A stretch of 64,000 nucleotides of DNA from positions 1 through 64,000 of the forward strand of contig JAMFRO010000050.1 in NCBI GenBank assembly GCA_026224825.1, written 5' to 3'. The position numbers and the translations under genes are program-made. Positions within the stretch are counted from its first letter, which is position 1. Every line of letters starts with the position of its first letter. Under the pieces are notes generated by a model. It worked only from the letters and a program-made list of their open reading frames with translations, did no database searches and was not told the origin of the DNA. Source of the stretch: a bacterium (GTDB lineage Bacteria > Pseudomonadota > Alphaproteobacteria > Acetobacterales > Acetobacteraceae). Below, piece after piece: positions 27,641 through 36,264 of the stretch.

Positions 27641-29797
27641 ATGACAACCATCGCGCAATTAACGCCGGCGACTTCCGTGGGTGGGGGTGACTTGCTGCCT
27701 TTATCGCAGGCAGGGGTGCTGTACTCGGTTTCTGTATCGCAGCTCACGGCGACTTCGCAGCCGGTGATCAATATACCGTCGGGTGATCTGCTGGGACGGA
27801 ACAGTATTGGGGCTGGCGAGCCGGAGCCGGTGGTCGTTGGAACGGGTTTGGCGCTGGGTGCAGGGGCTCTGGCGGCGACCGGGGCCGATCATGCCGGGTT
27901 TCCGGTGCAGGGGAGCATGGGGCTCTCCGATGATGTTGTGGTGAGTGTAAACGGTGTGCCGGGATTATTGCCGGTGCTGGCGTTGCGGGATTTGTTCTCG
28001 GGCGGCGCTGGGGTGGCCATAGACAATAATGGTGTGATCAGCGTCACCGTTTCCTCGATAGCGGGACCGGGCGGACCGCAGGGGCCGGCTGGTGCCGCGG
28101 GTTCTGTGGGGCCCGCGGGTGCCACTGGCCCTGCCGGGGCTGGGTTGTCAGGACCGCTTGCAGGCAACGCGGCGAGCTCCGTTGGCGATTCCGATTACGT
28201 TGCGCTTTGGCAGAATGGTGCGCTGGCATGGATGCCATATGGGCAGTTTTTGGGTGGGCAGACGATTGATGAGCTGCCGGCGGCGGGGCCGGCTGGTGAT
28301 AGTGACGAGTTGCTGGTGGCACAAAACGGCAATACGCTGAGTGTGCAGAGCTTTAGTGCGATCTGGACGTATCTGCAGAGCAAACTGCCGAATGTGCAGC
28401 CAGCGGTGGTGGAGCTGACGGCGAATACCGTGCTTGATTCCACGCAGCATAACAACCGCTTTCTTGTGGCGAGTGCACCGATTACGCTGTCGGCAAATTT
28501 TACGAACATGGGGCCGGGATTCTCATGCACCCTCGTTAATCTGGCGGCGGGGCCGATAACAATGGGAACCGGGATTACGTCTGGTTCGGGCAGTACGTCT
28601 CTGCCGCCTGGTGCGTCGACCAGCCTGCTTGGGTTAAGCTATTCTGGTGGATCCTTGGTGTGGTGGAGCGGCGTGGTGCCGAATGCGCCGACCATTACGA
28701 TTGGTTCAATAGTGGGGCCGGGGTTAAATACGCCGTTTATTGTGTCGGGCGGCATATTCAATGATGCACCGACGGCGCTGGATTATTCCGTGGATGGTGG
28801 GGTGAGCTGGGTCGCAGCGGTAAGCCCGGCGATTACGACAAATGCGTATAGTTTTACGATTCCGGGTTTGACGGCTGGGGCGTATACTGTGCGCGTTCGC
28901 GATCACAATGATGTCGCGATCGTCGGGGTGTCGAACAGCTTTGCGATTGCGCCACCTTCGATCAGTATTGCGAGTCTTCCGGGAACGGAAACATTGGGTA
29001 GCGCCATTGCCGTGAGCGGTGCCGTGTCGCCGGGTGATGATGCGGTGCAAATTGGTCTTTCGGGCAGCGCGACCGTGGTGCCGACGAACTGGGTTAATGC
29101 GGTGGTGAGCGGCGGGGTGTGGACGGGCAGTTTAACGCCGGCTGCCGCGGGGACGGCTTATGTCTGGGCCCAGCAGGTTGCGGATACGGCGGTGACTGCG
29201 GTGTCCGGTGCAATTTCCGTGGTGTCGGCCTCTCTCAACATAACGGCGCCTTCGACCGGGACGGTGGCGACTGCGTTGACGGTGAGCGGGACGGTTAGCC
29301 CGATCGCTGATGCGGTTAATGTTCAGCTTGCAACGCAGAATAGTGCGGCGCCAACGAGCGGATGGACGGCGGCGGTGAATAGCGGTGGCAGCTTCTCGGT
29401 GGCGCTGACGCCTGCTGCCAGTGGCACCTATTATGCCTGGGCACAGGATGCCTCCACGGGAGTTGCGGCGGTGTCGTCCGCCATTACCGTGGCCGCGGCG
29501 CCGGCATTGACCTATGGCTTCAATAATCCAGGTGGCAGTTACGTCCATGGGGTAAGTACGATTCCGCTGAATGGGTCGGTGACGCCGGCGCAAAGCGTGG
29601 CGACGCAGGTGGCGTTTTCGACGTCGAGCACTGTGGTACCGACTACGGGCTGGGAGGCGGCGGCGATCATCTACTCGAATTCGCTGTGGGCGGTTTATTA
29701 TCCCACGCCGGCCAGTGCGGGAAATTATTACGTTTGGGCACAAACATCGGCGGGCACGAACAGTGCCGTGAGCAGCTTTACCGTGCCGGTGACCTAA
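27641..29797 (+). CDS. Tail fibre with collagen-like stretch and Ig-like repeats
   Basis: 718 residues. It opens with the same MTTI-QL-PA-SV module as the tailspike. A short collagen-like GPQGPAGAAG run (near 145) follows, then another module copy near 208 (TIDELPAAGP). From about 350 there are at least three Ig/bacterial-type repeats, each with a GxxWxA and YYxWAQ pattern. Likely receptor-binding. Confidence 0.72.
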   Translation: MTTIAQLTPATSVGGGDLLPLSQAGVLYSVSVSQLTATSQPVINIPSGDLLGRNSIGAGEPEPVVVGTGLALGAGALAATGADHAGFPVQGSMGLSDDVVVSVNGVPGLLPVLALRDLFSGGAGVAIDNNGVISVTVSSIAGPGGPQGPAGAAGSVGPAGATGPAGAGLSGPLAGNAASSVGDSDYVALWQNGALAWMPYGQFLGGQTIDELPAAGPAGDSDELLVAQNGNTLSVQSFSAIWTYLQSKLPNVQPAVVELTANTVLDSTQHNNRFLVASAPITLSANFTNMGPGFSCTLVNLAAGPITMGTGITSGSGSTSLPPGASTSLLGLSYSGGSLVWWSGVVPNAPTITIGSIVGPGLNTPFIVSGGIFNDAPTALDYSVDGGVSWVAAVSPAITTNAYSFTIPGLTAGAYTVRVRDHNDVAIVGVSNSFAIAPPSISIASLPGTETLGSAIAVSGAVSPGDDAVQIGLSGSATVVPTNWVNAVVSGGVWTGSLTPAAAGTAYVWAQQVADTAVTAVSGAISVVSASLNITAPSTGTVATALTVSGTVSPIADAVNVQLATQNSAAPTSGWTAAVNSGGSFSVALTPAASGTYYAWAQDASTGVAAVSSAITVAAAPALTYGFNNPGGSYVHGVSTIPLNGSVTPAQSVATQVAFSTSSTVVPTTGWEAAAIIYSNSLWAVYYPTPASAGNYYVWAQTSAGTNSAVSSFTVPVT

Positions 29798-29801
29798 CGA
29801 G

Positions 29802-31946
29802 ATGATGATGTTGTTTAATTTACCTGGCTCGCCAGTAATGGCAGGCTTGAGAAAACGCGTGCTGGCGGGGCCATTGCCGGCCGGCAGCGGGCCGCCCACG
29901 GGATTATTCACGGGGCCATATCCTTCAGATATCAGCGGACTATCGGGCTGGTGGGATGCCGGGGTTTTGCCTGGGCTGCTGGATGAAAACGGCCTCGTGG
30001 TTACGGCCACGAATGGTGTTGTTGGCGCGGTGCAGGATAAGTCCGGGCAACGCAATAATTTAACGCCGTATCATATCAGTGCGGATACGGCGCCGGTGAC
30101 GACGCTCGCGGCACCACGGGTGAATGGGTATTTGGGTGCTGTGGGTGCGCCCGATGCGGCGATTGTTAGTTACGGGCCGAGTTTGGATGCGGATTGGGGT
30201 TTGGCGCATCCCGGGCTGGAGTTTGGTGCGGGGGCTGCCTGGACGCGGTACTTTGTGTGGACGCGGCCGAACTGGCGGCAGGGGACGTATTACGTCAATA
30301 ATGAGCCGATTCCGCTTATTCATACGACTGCGGGATCTGGTGCTACGATTTTACAGGCGGATAGCGCTGAGGGCAGTAATTTAACGCTGTTTCCTGGTAC
30401 GGCGGGGCAGGTGGTGTTGTCCGCCAGTTTGGCGCGGCGGCATAGCCATGCGGTGATTATGCGCAATACGCCAGGCGTAGGTGTGGATGTGTGGCTTGAT
30501 GGTGTGCAGGTGGCTGCCGCCGTGACAAACCCGTTGCCGGCCAGCGTGAATGCGCCGGTGTTGTTGCTGCATGATGGGACGATCCAGGGCTCGGCGCAGT
30601 GCTGGTTTCATGAGGCGGCGGCGTGGGAACGGGTGCTGAATGCGGCTGAGGTGGCGACGCTGATTGCCGCTCAGGCGCGTTGGGTACTGGGCGCGCGCCG
30701 TGGGGTGAATCTGCTTGTCATGGGGCAGTCCAATGCGGCGTGGTTCATCAATGCGGGTGGGCCGTTGGCGCTGGCGCAGGGTATTGCCTGGTATCTGGGG
30801 GCGGCTGCCTATGGATTTACGGCAGCGATATCGGGGTCGGATATATCGCCCAATCGGTATTCGGTTATTTCTGGCCATCCGATATCGAATTCGTCGCCAC
30901 CCTTGTTTCCGCCAGGCGCAGGAAACGGAACGTTTTTGACGAATCCTGGAGATGGATCCGATCCATCGACATGGAGTGGTGGACTCGATTTTGCGGCGTT
31001 GACGGCGTATCTGACGGGCAGTGCGGCGCTTGTGAGTACGGTCGACGAAGGGGATATCGCGTTTCTGATCTGGCCGTGGACGGAGCAGGACAGCACGATG
31101 CCTTATGCCAATAAGAGCCTGTATAAGGGGACGGTGCTGCAACTGCTTTCGATGACACGCAGTCTGCTGGGACGTAGTGCTGGTCAACTGCCTTTGTTGG
31201 CCTGGAATGCGATTCCGTATGAGACCAATGACGGTGTGCAGATGGTGCGCGAATCGATTGCGGATCTCGCGGGCGTTAGCGCGAATAATATTGTTGTTTT
31301 TGCGGCGCAGACGGCGGATTCGAATCCGTTGAATTCGTCTTACGATCCGACGACGGGCCTGTTCAGCGGGGGAGACCCTGAGCACCGGGACGAGCCGGAT
31401 TTATTGCGGTATGGCCGGATTGGGGTGCATGCCGCGGGACAGGCAGCGATTACGATGGGACTGTCTGACACGATACCCGCGGTGCAATTGCCGGGGAGCG
31501 GGTTGCCGATGAAAGGCGGGCCGCAGATTGTGCATGTGTATCGGGCATCCAATACGAGCTTGATACTGACGATCTCGCATGATGCCGGCAATGATTTGCT
31601 GGTACCGTTGCAGGCGGGGAATGGTGCGGGATTTGCCGTGATGGATGGGGGATCGGTGGCGACGCCGGGCACGATCATTACGGCTGTTGCGGCAACACGT
31701 GTGGATGCAACACATGTGGAGGTGACGTTGGGTCGGTCGATTACGAACCCGTCCTCTGAAGTGCTGTTCTTCTACCCGTATGGCAGTACCCAGATTGGGC
31801 GGGGAGATGCTGTTACGGATAATTTGAGCAGCCTGGTGCCGCCGGGGAACTGGAATATCGGGAATGATCTCGGTTCTGCATGGAGTGTGAATTTTCCCTT
31901 GCAGGCCACAACTTATCCAATCGGATTATCCGATACTGCCGATTAA
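29802..31946 (+). CDS. Tail protein with lectin-like and SGNH-esterase-like domains
   Basis: 714 residues. The N-terminal 300 resemble a LamG/concanavalin-like domain (GLSGWWDAG, AAAWERVLNAAEVATL). Near 307 is MGQSN, block I of sialate-O-acetylesterase-like SGNH enzymes. The acid/histidine pair could be DPEHRDE (near 525) with H541 in VHAAG. It could deacetylate host glycan. Three ATGs lie near the start. Confidence 0.7.
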   Translation: MMMLFNLPGSPVMAGLRKRVLAGPLPAGSGPPTGLFTGPYPSDISGLSGWWDAGVLPGLLDENGLVVTATNGVVGAVQDKSGQRNNLTPYHISADTAPVTTLAAPRVNGYLGAVGAPDAAIVSYGPSLDADWGLAHPGLEFGAGAAWTRYFVWTRPNWRQGTYYVNNEPIPLIHTTAGSGATILQADSAEGSNLTLFPGTAGQVVLSASLARRHSHAVIMRNTPGVGVDVWLDGVQVAAAVTNPLPASVNAPVLLLHDGTIQGSAQCWFHEAAAWERVLNAAEVATLIAAQARWVLGARRGVNLLVMGQSNAAWFINAGGPLALAQGIAWYLGAAAYGFTAAISGSDISPNRYSVISGHPISNSSPPLFPPGAGNGTFLTNPGDGSDPSTWSGGLDFAALTAYLTGSAALVSTVDEGDIAFLIWPWTEQDSTMPYANKSLYKGTVLQLLSMTRSLLGRSAGQLPLLAWNAIPYETNDGVQMVRESIADLAGVSANNIVVFAAQTADSNPLNSSYDPTTGLFSGGDPEHRDEPDLLRYGRIGVHAAGQAAITMGLSDTIPAVQLPGSGLPMKGGPQIVHVYRASNTSLILTISHDAGNDLLVPLQAGNGAGFAVMDGGSVATPGTIITAVAATRVDATHVEVTLGRSITNPSSEVLFFYPYGSTQIGRGDAVTDNLSSLVPPGNWNIGNDLGSAWSVNFPLQATTYPIGLSDTAD

Positions 31947-31955
31947 GGAGCCAAG

Positions 31956-32282
31956 ATGGAGATTGAGACGATTACCCTGTTGCGTAGCGATATTGCGGGG
32001 TTACGTAATGATATGACTGCCATACGGCAGGATGTAGGAATTTTGGAAACGAAAGCGGATTCACTAGAGACGTGGCGCGTGCATTATCTGGCGCACGAAG
32101 ATCAGGTGATCAGCAAGCTTTTTGCAAAGGTTGATGAGTTGGTTTCAGGGTTGGGGGATGTGCGGGCGGATTTGTCGCGAATCCGTGGTGAGCGGGACGC
32201 CGAGCGGCGGATGAGTATGATGGTGATCAGCGTGTTATCCGCGGCATGCGGTGGATTGATTGCGAGTCTGTTTCATGGATAA
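31956..32282 (+). CDS. Coiled-coil membrane protein, XhlA-like
   Basis: 108 residues: a long charged coiled coil (about 5-85) and one C-terminal membrane segment (MMVISVLSAACGGLIASLF). Phage haemolysin XhlA-type proteins share this layout and act with holins. It overlaps the endolysin start by 8 bases, which supports a lysis role. Confidence 0.6.
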   Translation: MEIETITLLRSDIAGLRNDMTAIRQDVGILETKADSLETWRVHYLAHEDQVISKLFAKVDELVSGLGDVRADLSRIRGERDAERRMSMMVISVLSAACGGLIASLFHG

Positions 32283-32787
32283 TTTTGCGCGGTGTTTTGC
32301 CTTTACGTTGAGTGCGGAGGGCGGGTTTACGAAGATAGCGTCTGACCCGGGTAACTGGACCGGTGGTGCGGTGGGGCACGGTGAGCTGCGCGGGACCAAA
32401 TATGGGATAAGTGCGGCGGCATATCCGGGGTTGGATATTGAAAATCTTTCCGAACAGAATGCGGAGGATATTTACCGGCGGGATTATTATGAGCCGTTGC
32501 ATGGGGACCAGTTGAGCCTGCCGGTGGCGCTGGTGCTGTTTGATGGGGCGGTGAATGCCGGGCTGCGCAGGGCGGTGATCTGGTTGCAGCAGGCGGCAAG
32601 CCTGCTCGCGGATGGGGTGTTGGGGGCGCAGACATTGCAGGCGGTGAGCGCTGCTGATGCGTTGGTGTTGGTGCGGGAGGTGTTGGCGCGCCGGATTGAT
32701 TTTTATGCGCGTTTGCCGACCTGGCCGGATTTTGGGCTGGGGTGGAGCCGGCGGGTTATTGCACTGGCTGATGAGATTTTGCGATGA
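32275..32787 (+). CDS. Endolysin, GH108-type muramidase
   Basis: 170 residues. The N-terminal SAEGGFTK carries the catalytic Glu15 and GTKYGISAAAYPG follows, the usual GH108 layout. The insertion between GGFT and TKYGIS (SDPGNWTGG...) also agrees with the family. It cuts MurNAc-GlcNAc bonds for release. The ATG at 32275 is chosen because the frame upstream codes only for the overlapping gene. Confidence 0.88.
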   Translation: MDNFARCFAFTLSAEGGFTKIASDPGNWTGGAVGHGELRGTKYGISAAAYPGLDIENLSEQNAEDIYRRDYYEPLHGDQLSLPVALVLFDGAVNAGLRRAVIWLQQAASLLADGVLGAQTLQAVSAADALVLVREVLARRIDFYARLPTWPDFGLGWSRRVIALADEILR

Positions 32788-33104
32788 GAGGCGAGATGGA
32801 AAGGTTTTTTCAATCCCCTGAAAACCGCACGGGTTTGGCGATTTGGTTGGGGACGGCCGTGACAGCGGCGCTGCAATATTTTTGGCTGCACCAGACGGTT
32901 TCCTCGGCGGATATTCTCGGGTTGGTTCTGGGGTTGATCAAGATTTTGCAGCCGGAGAATTGTGTGACGGTGGCGCAGCTCGAGAAGGCGATTGGTGATG
33001 TTTCGGCTTTGCTGAAGACAGGGAATTCCGCCGCGGTTGGGGCCGTTGTGGCGGATGTCGAGGGGCTGGTGGCTGGTGTGGTGCAAGCGGCTCCCAAATT
33101 GTGA
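32784..33104 (+). CDS. Putative holin or lysis accessory protein
   Basis: 106 residues with one hydrophobic segment (LAIWLGTAVTAALQYFWL) and a second weak one further on, plus an Ala-rich tail. It overlaps the endolysin stop (ATGA). A second ATG at 32796 has a better ribosome site (GAGGCGAG). Holin role is inferred from position. Confidence 0.5.
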   Translation: MRGEMERFFQSPENRTGLAIWLGTAVTAALQYFWLHQTVSSADILGLVLGLIKILQPENCVTVAQLEKAIGDVSALLKTGNSAAVGAVVADVEGLVAGVVQAAPKL

Positions 33105-33118
33105 TGATGGAGATGATG

Positions 33119-33430
33119 ATGAGTGAGACAACGCAGGTTGAGAATGTTTTGAATGTGGCTGCTGGAGTTGGTGCGGCTGTGGGCGGGCCGGTTGGTGCGG
33201 CCGTGGCGGCGGGGCTGAAGGTTGGTGAGGCTGTGGTGAATTCGGTGGAGGGTAGCCAATCGGCCCATGCGACTGCGCTGGCGACGGCGAGTGCGGCGGC
33301 GAATAGTTTGGCGACGGCGGCGGCACCTGTGCTGGCGACGCTGCCGGCGCAGGATGCGGCCAAGGCGCAGGCGAGTCTGGGGCTGCTGCAGACCGTGCTG
33401 GCTGATTTGAAGAGTATTTTTGGACTTTGA
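33119..33430 (+). CDS. Small Ala-rich lysis-region protein
   Basis: 103 residues, starting at the last of several clustered ATGs (33104-33119), where GGAG sits 6 bases ahead. An Ala/Gly/Val-rich hydrophobic stretch (NVAAGVGAAVGGPVGAAVAAG) may insert in the membrane. No family is recognised. Confidence 0.5.
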   Translation: MSETTQVENVLNVAAGVGAAVGGPVGAAVAAGLKVGEAVVNSVEGSQSAHATALATASAAANSLATAAAPVLATLPAQDAAKAQASLGLLQTVLADLKSIFGL

Positions 33431-33436
33431 TGGTGT

Positions 33437-33457
33437 GGCCCGGCGATGAGCCGGGCC
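33437..33457 (+). terminator. Terminator-like hairpin after lysis genes
   Basis: GGCCCGGC-GATGA-GCCGGGCC makes an 8-bp stem with a 5-base loop; a clear U-tract is missing (CTACTT follows). A second inverted repeat, CCAGAG-GTAGT-CTCTGG, lies at 33478-33494. Together they would separate the late operon from the cargo genes downstream. Confidence 0.5.
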
Positions 33458-33518
33458 CTACTTGCTTGGATAGACAGCCAGAGGTAGTCTCTGGTGTTCG
33501 CTGGGCAAGGACGCGGCC

Positions 33519-33947
33519 ATGAGAAGATTGTGTTTGATTTTTAGCGTGGTTTTGGTGGCTTTTGCTGGGTGTGCTCGAGCGGCATCTACGGAACAGTTCA
33601 GATTTCAGGATCTTGAGTATTACTATTTGCATTATTATCTGCCGCCTGCTTCGGACGACCCAGAACAAACTCAGTTGAAGAACTATGCTGTAAAGTATGC
33701 TGAGGCACATTTTCCTCTGGGGTCATCGGCTTCGGCTGCTGTATCGGCACTGACGATGGCAGGAGCAAAATGCTCGGTGGGCGACGATCCGAATGAGCCC
33801 CCCGCTCTTATTTGCGACTGGTCAAGGCCGAGTTACGGGTTGGATTATTTTTGTTGTCAAATCGATTGGATGGCCGTGTTGGTGACAGACAAAAAATACG
33901 TGACAATTCAAGATATATGGATGAGTCGCACGGAAAGTGGTCCGTAA
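33519..33947 (+). CDS. Secreted/lipoprotein-type cargo protein
   Basis: 142 residues with a signal peptide (MRRLCLIFSVVLVAFAGC) whose Cys18 would be lipidated, then a mature part with six tyrosines and a paired Cys-Cys (DYFCCQID). It has no phage structural character and is richer in A/T than the late genes. It follows a terminator-like hairpin, so it may have its own promoter (lysogenic expression). It could be an immunity-type partner of the next gene; that is inference. Confidence 0.65.
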   Translation: MRRLCLIFSVVLVAFAGCARAASTEQFRFQDLEYYYLHYYLPPASDDPEQTQLKNYAVKYAEAHFPLGSSASAAVSALTMAGAKCSVGDDPNEPPALICDWSRPSYGLDYFCCQIDWMAVLVTDKKYVTIQDIWMSRTESGP

Positions 33948-33970
33948 ATAGCGCGGGGTGGTTTGGTTTC

Positions 33971-35326
33971 ATGGGAAAGATAGAAGTATATTTCAAAAAT
34001 CTAAATTATGCGGATGATAAAACTTACTATCATGAATTTATTGTTTGGACCCCTGATAAAGGCCCAGCCAGATTTATCCGTGGGGGGCCTGAATCAGGCC
34101 ATAACATGGGTTCGGGCAGTGGAGGCGGTAGCGGCAGTGCAGGTTTTTCTGTGGGGAAGACGGGCGTTAATGTTCCGTTTGGCGCCATAAATGTCCAAGC
34201 CGATATTTATGAAGGGGGTGCAAGAGATTGGGCAAAGCCGGGAGTCGATCCAAGTCAGACCATTATCACTGGATCAGATCAACAACTTGCATCTTACTGG
34301 CAAAAAATGGTTACCGAAGGGGCGGCAATAAATAAAGAAAATACTGGCTACGCCTTTGCCGGCCCCAATAGTAACACTGTTGTGACAACATTACTCGAAG
34401 CAGCAGGACTTCCATTGCCAAAAGACAATGGGTTGAATGGTACAACGCCTGCCCCTGGTGCAGAAATGTCATTGTTGAATCACCACTACTCGGCCGGTCT
34501 CGGTTATGAAGAGCTGGCGGAGAATACAGGAGCCAGGGGGGTGCGAGATGCCGAGCATGGTTTTGGCACGATAATGCACGACATAGGGAATGATTTTGGT
34601 GCCGCGATAGGGGCGTTTCGTAAGGCGCTCAAAACCGTGGCGGCGACGGCAAGTGCCGATATGCGAGGAATGGGGCTTTATGGTGTGGCGATGGCGGCTG
34701 GCCGGCCGGGGCTGGGCGGGTTTGCGCCGATTGCTGGCATGCCCGGGCGACAGGCGGCACAAAAATCGAGGGCTCTGGCACCCGTGGGTGAGGCGGGTGT
34801 TTTGGCCGCTGGGCTGGGTGGTGTGCAGGCCGATGCCGGGGTTTTAGCCGCGCGGCAGGGGGATGGAGCAAAAACATCCTACCGGACGGTTGTGGCACAA
34901 GCGCGGCATCAGGCGGCGGCTGGGCGGGCGCGACGGGAGGCCGATGCGGCGGAGCTGTATCTGCCGATGCGTGGGGCGGGGTTGGCGGGATTGTCTTTTG
35001 CGCCACGGGCAGGTGGTGGTGCGGCTGGTGGGAGTTCGCTTCATCCGGCGGTGCCGGGTTCCGCTGGAGCGCCTGGATTGCGCCGGCGGAACAGCGTGCA
35101 TGAGGCGGTGTCGGTGGCGGAAGCGGCTTCCTCGGATCGTGGGGAGGCGGGGGCTCAGGAATTTGCGGCTGGAGCTGAGCCTGCGCCGCCGGGGGTGATA
35201 CCTGCCGATATTGAGCGGGCGGTGGAAGATTATTTCTTCAGGCAGTCGCGTTTGCCGCCTACTGGCGGGGCGGGGTTTAATCCGCTGCTCAGCCCGGTTT
35301 GGGCGGGATTAAAAATACCGGGCTAG
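33971..35326 (+). CDS. Putative papain-like-fold cargo protein with Ala/Gly-rich tail
   Basis: 451 residues. An N-terminal part (about 1-190) has KTYYHEFIVWTPDKG and later GYAFAGPNSNTVVTTLLEAAG. That pairing of an early His and a late GPNSN recalls permuted NlpC/P60-like domains in toxin or effector proteins, recalled from memory. No cysteine is present anywhere, so it cannot be a usual Cys enzyme. The remaining 250 residues are Ala/Gly-rich. Start may be 33917. It ends in the CTAG shared with recX. Confidence 0.45.
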   Translation: MGKIEVYFKNLNYADDKTYYHEFIVWTPDKGPARFIRGGPESGHNMGSGSGGGSGSAGFSVGKTGVNVPFGAINVQADIYEGGARDWAKPGVDPSQTIITGSDQQLASYWQKMVTEGAAINKENTGYAFAGPNSNTVVTTLLEAAGLPLPKDNGLNGTTPAPGAEMSLLNHHYSAGLGYEELAENTGARGVRDAEHGFGTIMHDIGNDFGAAIGAFRKALKTVAATASADMRGMGLYGVAMAAGRPGLGGFAPIAGMPGRQAAQKSRALAPVGEAGVLAAGLGGVQADAGVLAARQGDGAKTSYRTVVAQARHQAAAGRARREADAAELYLPMRGAGLAGLSFAPRAGGGAAGGSSLHPAVPGSAGAPGLRRRNSVHEAVSVAEAASSDRGEAGAQEFAAGAEPAPPGVIPADIERAVEDYFFRQSRLPPTGGAGFNPLLSPVWAGLKIPG

Positions 35327-35871
35327 GCGAGGGGCTCTGATAGAGAGCTGATCAACGTCTCGGCTTCATCCCGGTCCAGCGCCAAGGCGCGGCGGGTGGT
35401 GGCTTGTGAGAAGCCGCCACGGGCCATGGCGGCGAGGATTTTATCCGCGGGGGCGGGGCCGAACGGGCCGGCACGGCGGCGGCGCAGATAGGCGCAGGCG
35501 GCGGCGAGTTCGCGTTCCGGATCGTCCGTCATGGTGGGGGCTTTTATCCCTTTGGCTGCCAGATGCGCCATTGTGGCCCGGCGGGATTTGCCTTCCCGGG
35601 TCAGGCGTTTCGCCCGCGAGGCGGCGAAGGCCTCGTCATTCACCACCCCCAACTCCCGCAGGCGGCTCAGCACGCCGGGGATTTCGGCCTTGGCCCGGCG
35701 CATGACGAGGGCAAGCTCCTCAGGTGCGGCCTCTTCCCCCTGCAACTTCCCCCATCGATCGATCCGGCGCGCCAGAACGCGCGCGAGGCTTACCTCCGTG
35801 GCCGCGTAGCGCGCCATGTGGTTAAGTGCCGCTTCGTACAACCTGGCCGCATCCGGCGGTTTACCTGCCAT
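35323..35871 (-). CDS. recX: Regulatory protein RecX
   Basis: 182 residues, RecX-like: three-helix repeats ([59 protein letters not shown]). RecX restrains RecA filaments. Its TAG shares a CTAG with the stop of the phage-side gene on the other strand, so the gene is complete. ATG 35871 is preferred to a further-upstream one that only adds charged residues. Confidence 0.85.
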   Translation of the reverse strand: MAGKPPDAARLYEAALNHMARYAATEVSLARVLARRIDRWGKLQGEEAAPEELALVMRRAKAEIPGVLSRLRELGVVNDEAFAASRAKRLTREGKSRRATMAHLAAKGIKAPTMTDDPERELAAACAYLRRRRAGPFGPAPADKILAAMARGGFSQATTRRALALDRDEAETLISSLSEPLA

Positions 35872-36007
35872 GCGCGTGAGTCTGCCGCCCTTTGGGGCTC
35901 TTGTCACGGGGGGGCAGTGCCTCTATACGGCCCGCTTCACCGTAAAACGTGATGCGTGCGTGTCCGGGCCATTAGGCATGCCTGGCCGCCGCCCCGATGT
36001 TCGGGAC

Positions 36008-36025
36008 CCCCGCTTAGCGGCGGGG
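36008..36025 (+). promoter_or_regulatory. Short leader hairpin before rpmI
   Basis: CCCCGC-TTAGCG-GCGGGG forms a six-pair stem 8 bases before the ACAGGAG ribosome site of rpmI. Such hairpins may serve in L20-type autoregulation, but this one alone is weak evidence. Confidence 0.3.
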
Positions 36026-36046
36026 TTGCAGCGACAGGAGACCAAA

Positions 36047-36250
36047 ATGCCGAAGCTGAAGACCAAATCATCGGTCAAGAAGCGCTTCAAGATCACCGCC
36101 ACGGGCAAGGTTCTCGCCGGCCCGGGCAAGAAGCGCCATAATCTTTACGCCCGCAGCCAGAAGGCCAAGCGCCAGAATCGCGGCAGCCAGACACTCACCC
36201 ACGCCGACGGCATCACTGTGAAGCAGTGGGCTCCGTACGGCATCGCATAA
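36047..36250 (+). CDS. rpmI: 50S ribosomal protein L35
   Basis: 67 residues beginning [20 protein letters not shown] and ending in a basic [13 protein letters not shown] tail, a full-length L35. The ATG at 36047 has ACAGGAG ahead. It pairs with rplT 14 bases downstream. The usual infC is not directly upstream; recX is instead on the other strand. Confidence 0.97.
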   Translation: MPKLKTKSSVKKRFKITATGKVLAGPGKKRHNLYARSQKAKRQNRGSQTLTHADGITVKQWAPYGIA

Positions 36251-36264
36251 GGGAAGAGTAAAAA

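Larger units (their letters stand above)
8003..35326. mobile_element. Contractile-tailed prophage-like element
   Basis: A 27.3-kb block holds a repressor, packaging, head, contractile tail, baseplate, fibre and lysis genes in P2-like order, almost all on the plus strand. The left limit is taken at the repressor stop and the right limit at the last plus-strand gene, whose TAG shares a CTAG with the recX stop. I saw no flanking direct repeat and no integrase, transposase, replication or methylase gene. The true ends may differ by some hundred bases. Confidence 0.85.

Noticed and set aside
25036-31946. Diversity-generating retroelement acting on the fibre genes
   Set aside because: No reverse transcriptase gene or template/variable repeat pair was seen in the window.
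33812-33970. Upstream extension of the cargo gene into the lipoprotein gene
   Set aside because: This part (from 33812) overlaps the lipoprotein in another frame and has no ribosome site; 33971 or 33917 are more credible.
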